This document shows, in pieces, positions 8,377 through 16,015 of a stretch of 32,923 bases of DNA. The position numbers and the translations under genes were made by a program. Every line of letters begins with the position of its first letter. Positions within the stretch are counted from its first letter, which is position 1. Source of the DNA: Prevotella sp. CAG:732 (GTDB taxonomy: Bacteria > Bacteroidota > Bacteroidia > Bacteroidales > Bacteroidaceae). The notes beneath the pieces are model-generated. The model was not told where the DNA came from. It saw only the letters and a list, made by a program, of their open reading frames with translations, and searched no databases. The stretch is taken from the NCBI GenBank assembly GCA_000436035.1, contig FR893299.1:1-32923 (forward strand), written 5' to 3'.

Positions 8377-8426
8377 AAAAGTCCTCTTATCAGACACTCG
8401 AAAGAGTATCTCATAAGAGGACTTTT
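8377..8426 (+). terminator. Intrinsic terminator after gldH
   Basis: AAAAGTCCTCTTAT (8377-8390) pairs perfectly with ATAAGAGGACTTTT (8413-8426). An inner stem closes on a GAAA tetraloop. The stem is flanked by A-run and T-run, so it can serve both gldH and rodA, which converge here. Confidence 0.9.
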
Positions 8427-8456
8427 CTTATTCATTTATATCTAAAAAGGAGGGGT

Positions 8457-8491
8457 GCGGAAAATCGAACTGTAATTGTCATTGTCATCGC
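8457..8491 (+). repeat. ATGACA-type dispersed repeat, copy 1
   Basis: 35 bp with core ACTGTAATTGTCATTGTCAT (8469-8488), between the gldH terminator and the rodA stop. Read on the minus strand (downstream of rodA) it has hexamer periodicity ATGACA-ATGACA-ATTACA. The core is identical to copies at 15365-15399 (inverted) and 15525-15558, and it resembles 29072-29106 (inverted). Confidence 0.85.
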
Positions 8492-8537
8492 AAGTCCAAA
8501 GCTCCAATTCATTTCATCTCTTATATCTCAATCTCCC

Positions 8538-10001
8538 CTAGCTTCTCACCAGATTTCTTCCGGCATCAATCCTCAGGAAGATGAAGAGCAAGATGGTGAA
8601 ACCCCAAAGCGAACTACCTCCATAACTGAAGAAAGGCAGAGGAATGCCGATAACCGGTGTCAAGCCGAGCACCATGCCCACATTGATAAACAAGTGGAAG
8701 AGGAACACACTCAGCACGCAATATCCATACACTCGCCCAAACTTGAAGGGTTGCCGCTCCGCCAAATGTATCAACCTCAATATCAACGCCAGGAAGAGCA
8801 ACAAAACTCCTGCCGAGCCGAGGAAACCTTCCTCCTCGCCCACCGTACAAAAGATGAAGTCGGTATCTTGCTCTGGCACAAACTTCAACTTCGTCTGCGT
8901 TCCATTCAAGAAGCCCTTGCCTTGCAAGCCACCCGAGCCGATGGCTATCTCACTCTGATGCACATTATATCCAGCACCAGCCAAGTCTTCATCCAAGCCC
9001 AAGAGCACATTGATACGCACTCTCTGGTGAGGCTCCATCACATTGTTGAGCACATAGTCGGCTGAATAGAAGAAGGCGATGGAGCCGAGCGCAAACGCCG
9101 CTATGAAGTAATAATTGCGGATGCGAGTCGCCAAACCTTGATATACCAGGAAGCCCAGCATCGCCGCACACAAGCCCAACTGAATCCAGACGATGTCGAA
9201 TGGGATGACAAAGGTGGAGAAGAGCAAGAACAGAATAGTGCCTCCCAAGCTATAGCACAAGATGATGAGGAAATGCTTCATATTGCCCGTGTAAGACTTC
9301 ACCATAAACGCCGTGAAGACTTGCACCAGCAAGAGCACCACAAACTTGCCCACCGAGGTATAGGTGTCCCAGAGCATCACATTCTCATACTTGACACCCA
9401 CCACGAAATAGACCACCATCGACACACCCGTGAAGAGGATGGCACCCGGCATTCCCTCACGATAAAGCATCAGGAAGAAAGCCGAATACACCAAAGCCGA
9501 ACCCGTCTCTCGCTGCCCTACGATACAAATCATCGGAAGGACGATAATCGCCACCGACGTGAGGAAGTGTTTCGTGTTGCGGATGTCGAAACCATAGTTG
9601 GACATAAACTTAGCCACCGCCAATGCCGTGGCAAACTTTCCAAACTCAGCCGGTTGCAATCGCAGAGGTCCCAGCACGAGCCACGAGTGAGAACCCTTGA
9701 TGCTATGCGGATTGAATATCGTGGCGAAGAGCAAGAGGATGAGCACACCATAGATGACGTACGAGAACGTATCATAGAAGCGGTCGTCGAGCATCAGGAT
9801 GACAAAGCCCAACGCTATCGACGTACCTATCCAGATGATTTGCATACCCGAACGAGTGCCCAAGCTGAAAATATCATTGTCACCATACGTGTAGCTGGCA
9901 CCGCAGACACTGATCCATCCGAAGGTGAGCAGTGCCAGGTAGATGCCTATCGTCCACCAGTCGAGTGAGCGAAGCACGCTAGGTTGTCTATTATCTGCCA
10001 T
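8538..10001 (-). CDS. rodA: Peptidoglycan glycosyltransferase RodA
   Basis: 487 aa, polytopic inner-membrane SEDS protein. It polymerises lipid II into glycan strands during cell elongation, as partner of PBP2. Seen: about ten hydrophobic segments; GQRETGSALVYSAF, the SEDS block with the conserved Glu; QSEIAIGSGGLQGKG, including the catalytic-loop region; EQDTDFIFCTVGEE; and the C-terminal GIPLPFFSYGGSS signature. The length is larger than the roughly 370 aa of E. coli RodA because of extra membrane segments in the middle, which is common in Bacteroidota. It is last in the operon, 21 bases after mrdA. Confidence 0.95.
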   Translation of the reverse strand: MADNRQPSVLRSLDWWTIGIYLALLTFGWISVCGASYTYGDNDIFSLGTRSGMQIIWIGTSIALGFVILMLDDRFYDTFSYVIYGVLILLLFATIFNPHSIKGSHSWLVLGPLRLQPAEFGKFATALAVAKFMSNYGFDIRNTKHFLTSVAIIVLPMICIVGQRETGSALVYSAFFLMLYREGMPGAILFTGVSMVVYFVVGVKYENVMLWDTYTSVGKFVVLLLVQVFTAFMVKSYTGNMKHFLIILCYSLGGTILFLLFSTFVIPFDIVWIQLGLCAAMLGFLVYQGLATRIRNYYFIAAFALGSIAFFYSADYVLNNVMEPHQRVRINVLLGLDEDLAGAGYNVHQSEIAIGSGGLQGKGFLNGTQTKLKFVPEQDTDFIFCTVGEEEGFLGSAGVLLLFLALILRLIHLAERQPFKFGRVYGYCVLSVFLFHLFINVGMVLGLTPVIGIPLPFFSYGGSSLWGFTILLFIFLRIDAGRNLVRS

Positions 10002-10022
10002 ATTATTTAAATTATTTATCTC

Positions 10023-11873
10023 TTATCTGCTGCTAGAGCCATATCCGATTCTTCGAGCCTGCATCTCGGCAGCTTGTTTCTCCGAAGATGGAGAGAGCTT
10101 GCCCTTGATGTATTGCTCCATCATCAATCCTCCGATAGGCACACCATAGTCGGCACCCCATCCACCATTCTCCACATACACGGCAATGGCGATCTTTGGA
10201 TTGTTCATCGGAGCAAAGCCCATGAACACAGAGTGGTCGTGACCACGGTTCTGAGCCGTACCGGTCTTGCCACAAGGCTCGAAGTCGTAGCGGCCCAACA
10301 TCTTACAGGTTCCCTTCAATGCCGAACTGCGCATACCTGCCACCACATAGTCGTAAGCTCGCTTCGAAGCCTTCGTCACATGACGGCGGGTATAGAGCGT
10401 GTCGAGAGGCTCACCCTGCACCTTGCGCACTACGTGAGGCACATAGTAATAACCACGGTTGGCGATGGTAGCGCCTAGGTTGGCTATCTGGAGAGGAGTC
10501 AAGTTGACCTCACCCTGACCGATGGAGATACTGATGATGGTAAGTCCATTCCATGAGCCCTTGTAAGCTCGGTCATAATACTCGGCGTTAGGAATCAGTC
10601 CTCGTTTCTCACCCGGCAAGTCGATGCCGAGCTTGTATCCGAATCCCATGCTCACCATATAGTCGCGCCATGTATCCATCGCCTTCTGCACAGAGCCATA
10701 CTTGCGCTTGGCACCCATCATATAGTAGAGTCCCCAACAGAAATAGCCATTGCAGGAAGTGCTGATGGCATCGACCAAGGCGATAGGTGAAGGGTGACCA
10801 TGGCAGCCCACGTGAAGTCCCTTGTAGGAGAATCCATGATGGCAAGGGAAAGCCGTACCCGGAGTGATGATACCCTCGGAGAGATAGGTGAGCGCCTGCG
10901 TGGTCTTGAAGGTAGAACCCGGAGGATATTGTCCCATGATGCTTCGGTTGAGCAGAGGCTTCCATGGGTTCAAGGAGAGCCACTTGTGCATCTTGCCTCG
11001 GTTCTTGCCCACGAGTCGGCGAGGGTCGTAGGTAGGAGAAGACACCATCGCCAGCACCTCGCCCGTACGAGGGTCGATGGCGACGATACTGCCTATCTTG
11101 CCTTCGAGCAATCGCTCGCCCAAGGCTTGCAGGTTGACATCAAGACCCAGCGTCAAGTCCTTGCCCGCGATAGGTCGCTGGTCGAACTTACCATTCTGGT
11201 AGTTGCCCTGTATTCTTCCTCGTGCATCACGAAGCATGATTTTCACACCCTTCTGTCCACGGAGCACCTTCTCGTACGACTTCTCCAGTCCGAGCTTTCC
11301 GATGTAGTCGCCCGGCTGATAGTAGTCATCCTCCTCGATGTTGCTCTCCGACACCTCGCCCACATCACCGAGCACGTGAGCCGCATAAGGATAAGTATAT
11401 TCTCGGATGCTACGCTTCTGGATATAGAAGCCAGGGAAGCGGAACATCTTCTCTTGGAACACACTGAAGTCCTTGTCGCTCAACTGGGTCATGAAGAGCT
11501 GCTGGGTATAACGAGAATAACCGGGATTCTTGGTTCGGTCCTTGATGTCGTTCATACGCTGGATGAAAAACTCCTTGGTGATGCCCAGGGCATTGCAGAA
11601 GTCCATCGTGTCGAGACGGTTCTTCTCCTCGTTCATCACCACCATCAAGTCGTAAGAAGGTTGGTTATATACCATCAGCTTGCCATTTCGGTCGTAGATA
11701 GCGCCACGCGAAGGGTACTCTATCTGCTTGAGGAAGGCATTACTGTCGGCATTTTTCTTATAGTCGTCGCTCATAATCTGGAGCGTAAAGAGACGTATCG
11801 TATAGATGACGACAATAGCTATCGCCACACCACCTATCACAAACCTACGCTTATCAAGATTATAATCTATCAT
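10023..11873 (-). CDS. mrdA: Penicillin-binding protein 2
   Basis: 616 aa. D,D-transpeptidase of the elongasome, cross-linking peptidoglycan in the periplasm. One N-terminal membrane anchor (about residues 10-32), then the PBP dimerisation domain (SRGAIYDRNG at about 55-64), then the transpeptidase domain. Active-site motifs: STFK with nucleophile Ser320, SCN at 373-375, KTG at 536-538. A Cys/His cluster (Cys344, His345, His346, Cys357, His358, His360) lies near the active site, in the region where E. coli PBP2 binds zinc. ATG start at 11873. It follows mreD by 14 bases and precedes rodA by 21, the usual order for the pair. Confidence 0.96.
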   Translation of the reverse strand: MIDYNLDKRRFVIGGVAIAIVVIYTIRLFTLQIMSDDYKKNADSNAFLKQIEYPSRGAIYDRNGKLMVYNQPSYDLMVVMNEEKNRLDTMDFCNALGITKEFFIQRMNDIKDRTKNPGYSRYTQQLFMTQLSDKDFSVFQEKMFRFPGFYIQKRSIREYTYPYAAHVLGDVGEVSESNIEEDDYYQPGDYIGKLGLEKSYEKVLRGQKGVKIMLRDARGRIQGNYQNGKFDQRPIAGKDLTLGLDVNLQALGERLLEGKIGSIVAIDPRTGEVLAMVSSPTYDPRRLVGKNRGKMHKWLSLNPWKPLLNRSIMGQYPPGSTFKTTQALTYLSEGIITPGTAFPCHHGFSYKGLHVGCHGHPSPIALVDAISTSCNGYFCWGLYYMMGAKRKYGSVQKAMDTWRDYMVSMGFGYKLGIDLPGEKRGLIPNAEYYDRAYKGSWNGLTIISISIGQGEVNLTPLQIANLGATIANRGYYYVPHVVRKVQGEPLDTLYTRRHVTKASKRAYDYVVAGMRSSALKGTCKMLGRYDFEPCGKTGTAQNRGHDHSVFMGFAPMNNPKIAIAVYVENGGWGADYGVPIGGLMMEQYIKGKLSPSSEKQAAEMQARRIGYGSSSR

Positions 11874-11887
11874 TCTGTTTTTTTCTC

Positions 11888-12385
11888 TTAATTTCTAAAG
11901 TTCTCCAATGCCATCACCAGCACGAAGGTGAGCAAGGTGCTCGCACTGATGCACTCCAACCACTGCAACCAGTTGAAGAAGTTGAACGTCTCCAGGGTGA
12001 AGAATACCAGACAGTACAGGAGCACCATCAGGAAGGCATACCACGAATAGGAGGTCATGCCGATGCTGCGGATGGAAGGCGAGAGGTCTTCGGCACTATC
12101 CCTTGGCACAAAGAGCTCGAAGAAATAGGGCTGAACCAAGCCTACCAAGGTCATGGATGCTGCTGCCACACCTGGGGTATTGGCAAAGATGTCGATACCG
12201 AGACCCAAGGCAAAGCTCCATAGCAAAGCCGACCAGCGTGGTTGGTTTCTCCGGAAATGGAGCACCATGATAATATAAAGCAATGGTGTCGCACAATCAA
12301 ACAAGTGGATGTGATTCAGCACCAGTCCTTGTGCCAAGAGAAGAATCACAAACCAGAAGATGCGCTTAACTTGATCTATACTCAT
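11888..12385 (-). CDS. mreD: Rod shape-determining protein MreD
   Basis: 165 aa, small integral membrane protein with about five hydrophobic segments and almost no soluble part. Sequence identity to MreD is weak, as is normal for this family, but FRRNQPRWSALLWSFALGLGIDIFANTPG resembles the conserved mid-region of MreD (G-x-D after a charged loop), and it lies exactly between mreC and mrdA. It couples MreC and the MreB filament to the PBP2-RodA synthase. The gap to mreC is 42 bases. Confidence 0.88.
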   Translation of the reverse strand: MSIDQVKRIFWFVILLLAQGLVLNHIHLFDCATPLLYIIMVLHFRRNQPRWSALLWSFALGLGIDIFANTPGVAAASMTLVGLVQPYFFELFVPRDSAEDLSPSIRSIGMTSYSWYAFLMVLLYCLVFFTLETFNFFNWLQWLECISASTLLTFVLVMALENFRN

Positions 12386-12427
12386 ATCATTAAAATCTAT
12401 CTTTCTTGTTATCGAATAGGAGAGTCT

Positions 12428-13282
12428 TTACGGCTTGATGGAATCTTGTGCCGCACGCATGATCTCCAAGCGCTCACGCATAGGAGTATCGTCGATGACA
12501 CACACGTTACGGAGCTTGCCAAAATCGGTGGAAACCTTGAGCATCACCCTATAGGAGAGACCATCAGAGGAGTTGAACACATGGAGTATCTTGCCCACGA
12601 GCACCCCAGGAGGGAAGACGGCGGAGTAACCACTCGTCACCACATTGTCGCCCAACTTGAAGTGGGCATGGCGTGGAACCTCCTCCAGGTAGGCATATTC
12701 CGATGCCCCACCCTTCCAGCGCAGATAACCGAAATAGCCACGGTTCTGTATCTTGCAACTGATGTTCGACTTCACGTTGAGCACCGGTATCACCACGCTA
12801 TAACGCTGAGACACGAGATAGACGATGCCCACGACACCCGTGCCGCACACTACGCCCATGTCCTTGTGGATGCCATCGGCACTACCCTTGTCGAGCGTGA
12901 TGAGATTGTTGGGGTCATCGATGCTGTTGCTCACCACCTTGGCAGGTATCAAGCGATAATTCTGAAGAAGACTGATCTGATTGCGCTGCACCCAGGTGCT
13001 GTCCTTGGTGACATCGGTGAGACGCTCAGAGAGCTGTTGCACTTGCTGTTCTAGATAGACGTTGCGCTGGCTCAACTCCTGGTTCAACTTGGTGAGCGAG
13101 AAGAAAGACTCAACGTCGGAGTTCCAATCATAGAGCTTGCCCGACACGGCATTGGCAGAAGAAAACCACACGCTGCCCTGATAGCTGTTGTACTGAAAGA
13201 GGAGCGTGAAGCTCACTGCCTCCAGCACCACGAAGAGCAACCAATGGTTGTATTTAGCCAAAAACTCTAAAAGGTTGTGCAT
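12428..13282 (-). CDS. mreC: Rod shape-determining protein MreC
   Basis: 284 aa. One N-terminal membrane helix (about residues 14-30), then a coiled coil (about 60-95, rich in Leu/Gln/Glu), then the two-barrel periplasmic MreC domain. Typical pieces are seen: IPAKVVSNSIDDPNNLITLDKGSADG, GVVGIVYLVS, GYFGYLRW and VVTSGYSAVFPPGVLVGK. It scaffolds PBP2 and MreD in the elongasome. ATG at 13282. The 204-base gap before it (from mreB) contains a terminator-like hairpin, and no clear new promoter was found in the gap, so mreC-mreD-mrdA-rodA may depend on read-through. Confidence 0.95.
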   Translation of the reverse strand: MHNLLEFLAKYNHWLLFVVLEAVSFTLLFQYNSYQGSVWFSSANAVSGKLYDWNSDVESFFSLTKLNQELSQRNVYLEQQVQQLSERLTDVTKDSTWVQRNQISLLQNYRLIPAKVVSNSIDDPNNLITLDKGSADGIHKDMGVVCGTGVVGIVYLVSQRYSVVIPVLNVKSNISCKIQNRGYFGYLRWKGGASEYAYLEEVPRHAHFKLGDNVVTSGYSAVFPPGVLVGKILHVFNSSDGLSYRVMLKVSTDFGKLRNVCVIDDTPMRERLEIMRAAQDSIKP

Positions 13283-13344
13283 ACTTTAATATCTAAATGA
13301 AAACGAATACTTATTGGAATGTAAAGCAGGAGGGATAAGAGTTG

Positions 13345-13390
13345 AAAAAAAGGAGATGATAATCCCCTATTGATAGGGGATAATCATCTC
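13345..13390 (-). terminator. Terminator or attenuator between mreB and mreC
   Basis: Arms 13353-13369 and 13374-13390 pair over 17 bp with one mismatch and a TTGA loop. In the minus-strand RNA the stem is followed within two bases by seven U (13351-13345). This has the full form of an intrinsic terminator, placed inside an operon. Confidence 0.8.
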
Positions 13391-13486
13391 TTTTCCAATC
13401 TTTTGCCTTGTAAAAAAACTCAAATATTTTGACCATGAAGTAGCGCCTCCAGTATCGAAAGCCCGAAGGTACACCCTTCACGAGTA

Positions 13487-14509
13487 TTATCTCATCAAGA
13501 ATGAGAAGCGATCCACATTCTTCAAGGCGATACCAGCACCCTTTGCCACACTGTGCAATGGGTCTTCTGCGATATGGAATGGGATGTTGATCTTGTCCTG
13601 CAAGCGCTTGTCCAAGCCACGGAGCAAAGCACCACCACCAGAGAGCCAGATACCATTCTTCACGATGTCGGCATAAAGCTCAGGAGGAGTATTCTCCAAG
13701 GCTGAGAGCACTGCGTTCTCTATCTTAGCCACGGTCTTGTCGAGACAGTGAGCGATCTCCTGATAGCATACAGGCACCTCCATTGGGAGAGCCGTAATAC
13801 GGTTAGGACCGTGTACAACGAAGTCCTCAGGAGCCTGGTCGCCCAGGTCGGTCAAGGCAGAACCCACATGTATCTTGATACGCTCAGCCATACGCTCAGA
13901 TACCTTCACGTTGTGCTGGCGGCTCATGTACTCCTGGATGTCGGCTGTGAGGTCGTCACCAGCGGTACGGATGGAGTTGTTGCTCACGATACCACCGAGT
14001 GAGATGACTGCGATCTCGGTGCTACCACCACCTATATCAACTATCATGTTGCCTTCTGGTGCCTCCACGTCGATACCGATACCGATAGCGGCAGCCATTG
14101 GCTCAAAAATCAAATATACATCACGTCCATCAGCGTGCTCTGCAGAGTCACGTACGGCACGAAGCTCCACCTCAGTAGAACCAGAAGGTACACCAATCAC
14201 CATGCGGAGAGATGGTGAGAAGAGACGGCTTCCGGTGTGAACCATCTTGATAAGTCCACGCATCATCTGCTCACAAGCAGTGAAGTCGGCGATGACGCCA
14301 TCGCGCAAAGGACGGATAGTGCGGATGTTGTCGTGTGTCTTCTCGTACATCATCTTGGCCTTCTCGCCCACGGCAATCATCTTGTCGGTGCGGCGGTCAA
14401 GAGCGACAACAGAAGGTTCGTCCACCACAATCTTATCATCACTGATAATGATGGTGTTGGCGGTACCCAAGTCCATTGCGATTTCCTGAATAAATGAAAA
14501 AAATCCCAT
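13487..14509 (-). CDS. mreB: Rod shape-determining protein MreB
   Basis: 340 aa, actin-like ATPase. It forms membrane-associated filaments on the cytoplasmic side that orient cell-wall synthesis. Seen: MGFFSF amphipathic N-terminus, phosphate-1 motif AMDLGTANT (residues 11-19), catalytic-region FEPMAAAIG (Glu136), phosphate-2 motif DIGGGS (158-163), and adenosine motif LSGGGALLRG near residue 293. Length is standard. ATG at 14509. It lies 107 bases after the purH-type gene; a stem-loop follows that gene's stop, and no separate mreB promoter of the usual form was found. Confidence 0.98.
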   Translation of the reverse strand: MGFFSFIQEIAMDLGTANTIIISDDKIVVDEPSVVALDRRTDKMIAVGEKAKMMYEKTHDNIRTIRPLRDGVIADFTACEQMMRGLIKMVHTGSRLFSPSLRMVIGVPSGSTEVELRAVRDSAEHADGRDVYLIFEPMAAAIGIGIDVEAPEGNMIVDIGGGSTEIAVISLGGIVSNNSIRTAGDDLTADIQEYMSRQHNVKVSERMAERIKIHVGSALTDLGDQAPEDFVVHGPNRITALPMEVPVCYQEIAHCLDKTVAKIENAVLSALENTPPELYADIVKNGIWLSGGGALLRGLDKRLQDKINIPFHIAEDPLHSVAKGAGIALKNVDRFSFLMR

Positions 14510-14572
14510 TTGTTAAATCTAATATATTTTTAAGCTTAAAAATTATTTTACTCCATAGGCACTCTCCAGAGT

Positions 14573-14611
14573 AGCCTCTCCTCACCCCACGCCGATGAAG
14601 AGGGAGAGGCT
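14573..14611 (-). other. Stem-loop after purH stop
   Basis: AGCCTCTCC (14573-14581) and GGAGAGGCT (14603-14611), 9 bp perfect, 21-base loop, starting 5 bases after the stop on the minus strand. No U-run follows directly, so it is more likely an RNA stabiliser or weak attenuator than a full terminator. Confidence 0.5.
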
Positions 14612-14616
14612 CTCTC

Positions 14617-15207
14617 CTACTTGGCGAACCAAGCGTGGATGGCAGTGTCGTAGTGAGAGCTGACGCCGAAGGCACGCTCCGCGAACATCTTGCGATCCTC
14701 GATGCTGGTCTCAGCGCCTTTCTCCTTCAAGATGTCGAGGAGCACGCTGTACTCTGCCTTGCTAGGCACGATGACTACATCCTTGAAGTTCTTGGCTCCA
14801 GCACGAATCAAGGAGATACCACCGATGTCGATCTTCTCGATGATGTCGGCATCGCTTGCACCGCTTGCCACGGTCTGCTCGAATGGATACAAGTCAACGA
14901 TGACGAGGTCGATGGCAGGAATCTCATATTCCTTCATCTGCTCCTGGTCGCCCTCGTTGTCACGGCGTGCCAAGATGCCTCCAAATATTTTAGGGTGAAG
15001 AGTCTTCACACGACCACCCAAGATAGATGGATATGTGGTGACATCCTCAACTTTCTGACATTCATAACCCAAAGACTCGATGAACTTCTGAGTACCACCA
15101 GTGCTCAAGAATTTCACACCCTCTTCGTTCAACTTGGCGAGCAACTCATCCAAGCCATCCTTATGGAAGACTGATACCAACGCAGTCTTGATTTTCTTAT
15201 TTTCCAT
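14617..15207 (-). CDS. purH: IMP cyclohydrolase (stand-alone PurH N-domain)
   Basis: 196 aa. It matches only the N-terminal IMP cyclohydrolase (MGS-like) half of bifunctional PurH, which closes FAICAR to IMP in the last step of purine synthesis. Seen: ALVSVFHKDG, FLSTGGTQKFIESLG, DVTTYPSILGGRVKTLHPKI, VDLYPFEQTV, EKIDIGGISLIRAGAKNF, and C-terminal AFGVSSHYDTAIHAWF, the point where bifunctional PurH continues into the AICAR formyltransferase domain. Here a stop follows directly, and the next 107 bases to mreB hold no remnant of the second domain. A separate AICAR formyltransferase must therefore be encoded elsewhere if the pathway is complete. Start is the ATG at 15207, with a consensus promoter 33 bases upstream. 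Confidence 0.92.
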   Translation of the reverse strand: MENKKIKTALVSVFHKDGLDELLAKLNEEGVKFLSTGGTQKFIESLGYECQKVEDVTTYPSILGGRVKTLHPKIFGGILARRDNEGDQEQMKEYEIPAIDLVIVDLYPFEQTVASGASDADIIEKIDIGGISLIRAGAKNFKDVVIVPSKAEYSVLLDILKEKGAETSIEDRKMFAERAFGVSSHYDTAIHAWFAK

Positions 15208-15239
15208 TGGAAATGATTTATAATGTAAATTTGACGCTG

Positions 15240-15271
15240 CAAAGTTACAAAAACATTTTGAAACAACCAAA
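15240..15271 (-). promoter_or_regulatory. Promoter of purH-mreB operon
   Basis: On the minus strand: TTTG (15271-15268), 20 bases, then TAACTTTG (15247-15240). An exact Bacteroidota promoter, with a leader of roughly 25-30 nt. Confidence 0.85.
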
Positions 15272-15364
15272 TCAAAAAGGCAAATAATAGCATATTTTAA
15301 GGGATAATTGCGATAAATCAAGGCTTATCACAAAAAGAGCGTATCTTATGGCGAACTGAGGTAA

Positions 15365-15399
15365 GCGATGACAATGACAATTACAGTTCGAAAATCCGC
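15365..15399 (-). repeat. ATGACA-type dispersed repeat, copy 2
   Basis: Inverted relative to copy 1, with the identical 20-bp core. With the GTAAGC lead-in (from 15361) it matches copy 4 over 39 bp with about three differences. It forms the left end of the MITE-like element. Confidence 0.85.
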
Positions 15400-15524
15400 T
15401 GGGTGTACAGTTGAGAAAAAGGTAAAAAGAGAAAGTTATAATATATATATTATATATATTATAAAATATATTTTACATTTTCTACCTATCCTCCATGAAG
15501 CCGCAAACTTCGCAAGGGGAAGGC

Positions 15525-15558
15525 TCGGAATTTCAAACTGTAATTGTCATTGTCATCG
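15525..15558 (+). repeat. ATGACA-type dispersed repeat, copy 3
   Basis: Same orientation as copy 1 with the identical 20-bp core. Flanking bases differ slightly (TTTCAAACTG instead of TTTCGAACTG). It forms the right end of the MITE-like element. Confidence 0.85.
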
Positions 15559-15624
15559 TTCATTTCTCAAAAAGGGATTTCAAAACAAGGATGCAAACGC
15601 TTATAAATCAGTAAGGCAAAGGCA

Positions 15625-15691
15625 ACGAACTGGTTCATGCAAAAATTACGAGTTGGCTCGTGCAAAGCTATGAGTTAGCTGCTTGAAAGCT
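15625..15691 (+). repeat. Three 22-bp degenerate tandem repeats upstream of clpB
   Basis: Units at 15625-15647 (23 bp), 15648-15669 and 15670-15691, of the form AYGARYTRGYTC..TGCAAAGCT, with a partial fourth unit after 15692. The middle unit contains the small inverted repeat ACGAG-TTGG-CTCGT. It lies about 100 bp before the clpB promoter. There are no spacers, so it is not a CRISPR array. Apart from these repeats, 15559-15790 shows no gene. Confidence 0.75.
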
Positions 15692-15790
15692 ATGAACAAC
15701 CATTTCTCCATCAAAATCATCAACTACCTTCTGCCGAAAATCCACATTTCCCCCTTTTTGCTCAATTTCGCCCCTTATCACACCTCATTA

Positions 15791-15822
15791 TTTGGTAGTT
15801 CCAAACAAAAGTTGTAATTTTG
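15791..15822 (+). promoter_or_regulatory. Promoter of clpB
   Basis: TTTG (15791-15794), 20 bases, then TAATTTTG (15815-15822). It leaves a leader of roughly 185 nt before clpB. No CIRCE element is visible. The leader contains a possible 10-codon reading frame (ATG at 15847) of unknown meaning. Confidence 0.7.
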
Positions 15823-16015
15823 CAGCAGCCATCCCGGAAATGCCATTATGACAGAGAAAATGACCTTCAGGATGTATTAAAACAAGCAAAACAAGACAAT
15901 TTGACAGAAAAAGAGAACTTATCGAGAGATAGGCACACGATTCGCTCTACCTGCTGACGAAGTCGAAAAACGACTAAAGAAAACAAGAAACAAAAACAAG
16001 AAAGGAGTTTAAGAT

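Larger units (their letters stand above)
15361..15559. mobile_element. MITE-like element with 35-bp inverted ends
   Basis: About 195 bp, no coding capacity. Left end 15365-15399 and right end 15525-15558 are inverted copies of the ATGACA-type dispersed repeat and agree at 31 of 35 positions. The middle holds an almost pure A/T tract (about 15436-15474). No target-site duplication is evident in the flanks. It lies between the purH promoter and the clpB promoter region. Calling it a miniature element is inference from the inverted-end structure plus other copies in the window. Confidence 0.55.

Noticed and set aside
14510..14616. Frameshifted remnant of the AICAR formyltransferase half of purH
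   Set aside because: Only 107 bases separate the stop from mreB, and they hold a stem-loop and A/T-rich sequence with nothing resembling that domain.
15368..15673. Open frame of 101 codons between purH and clpB
   Set aside because: It is a translation of the inverted repeats, the A/T core and part of the tandem array, with no protein-like composition or promoter.
15625..15691. Short regular repeats as a CRISPR array
   Set aside because: Units are contiguous and degenerate with no unique spacers, and no cas genes are present. The same holds for 30535-30605.
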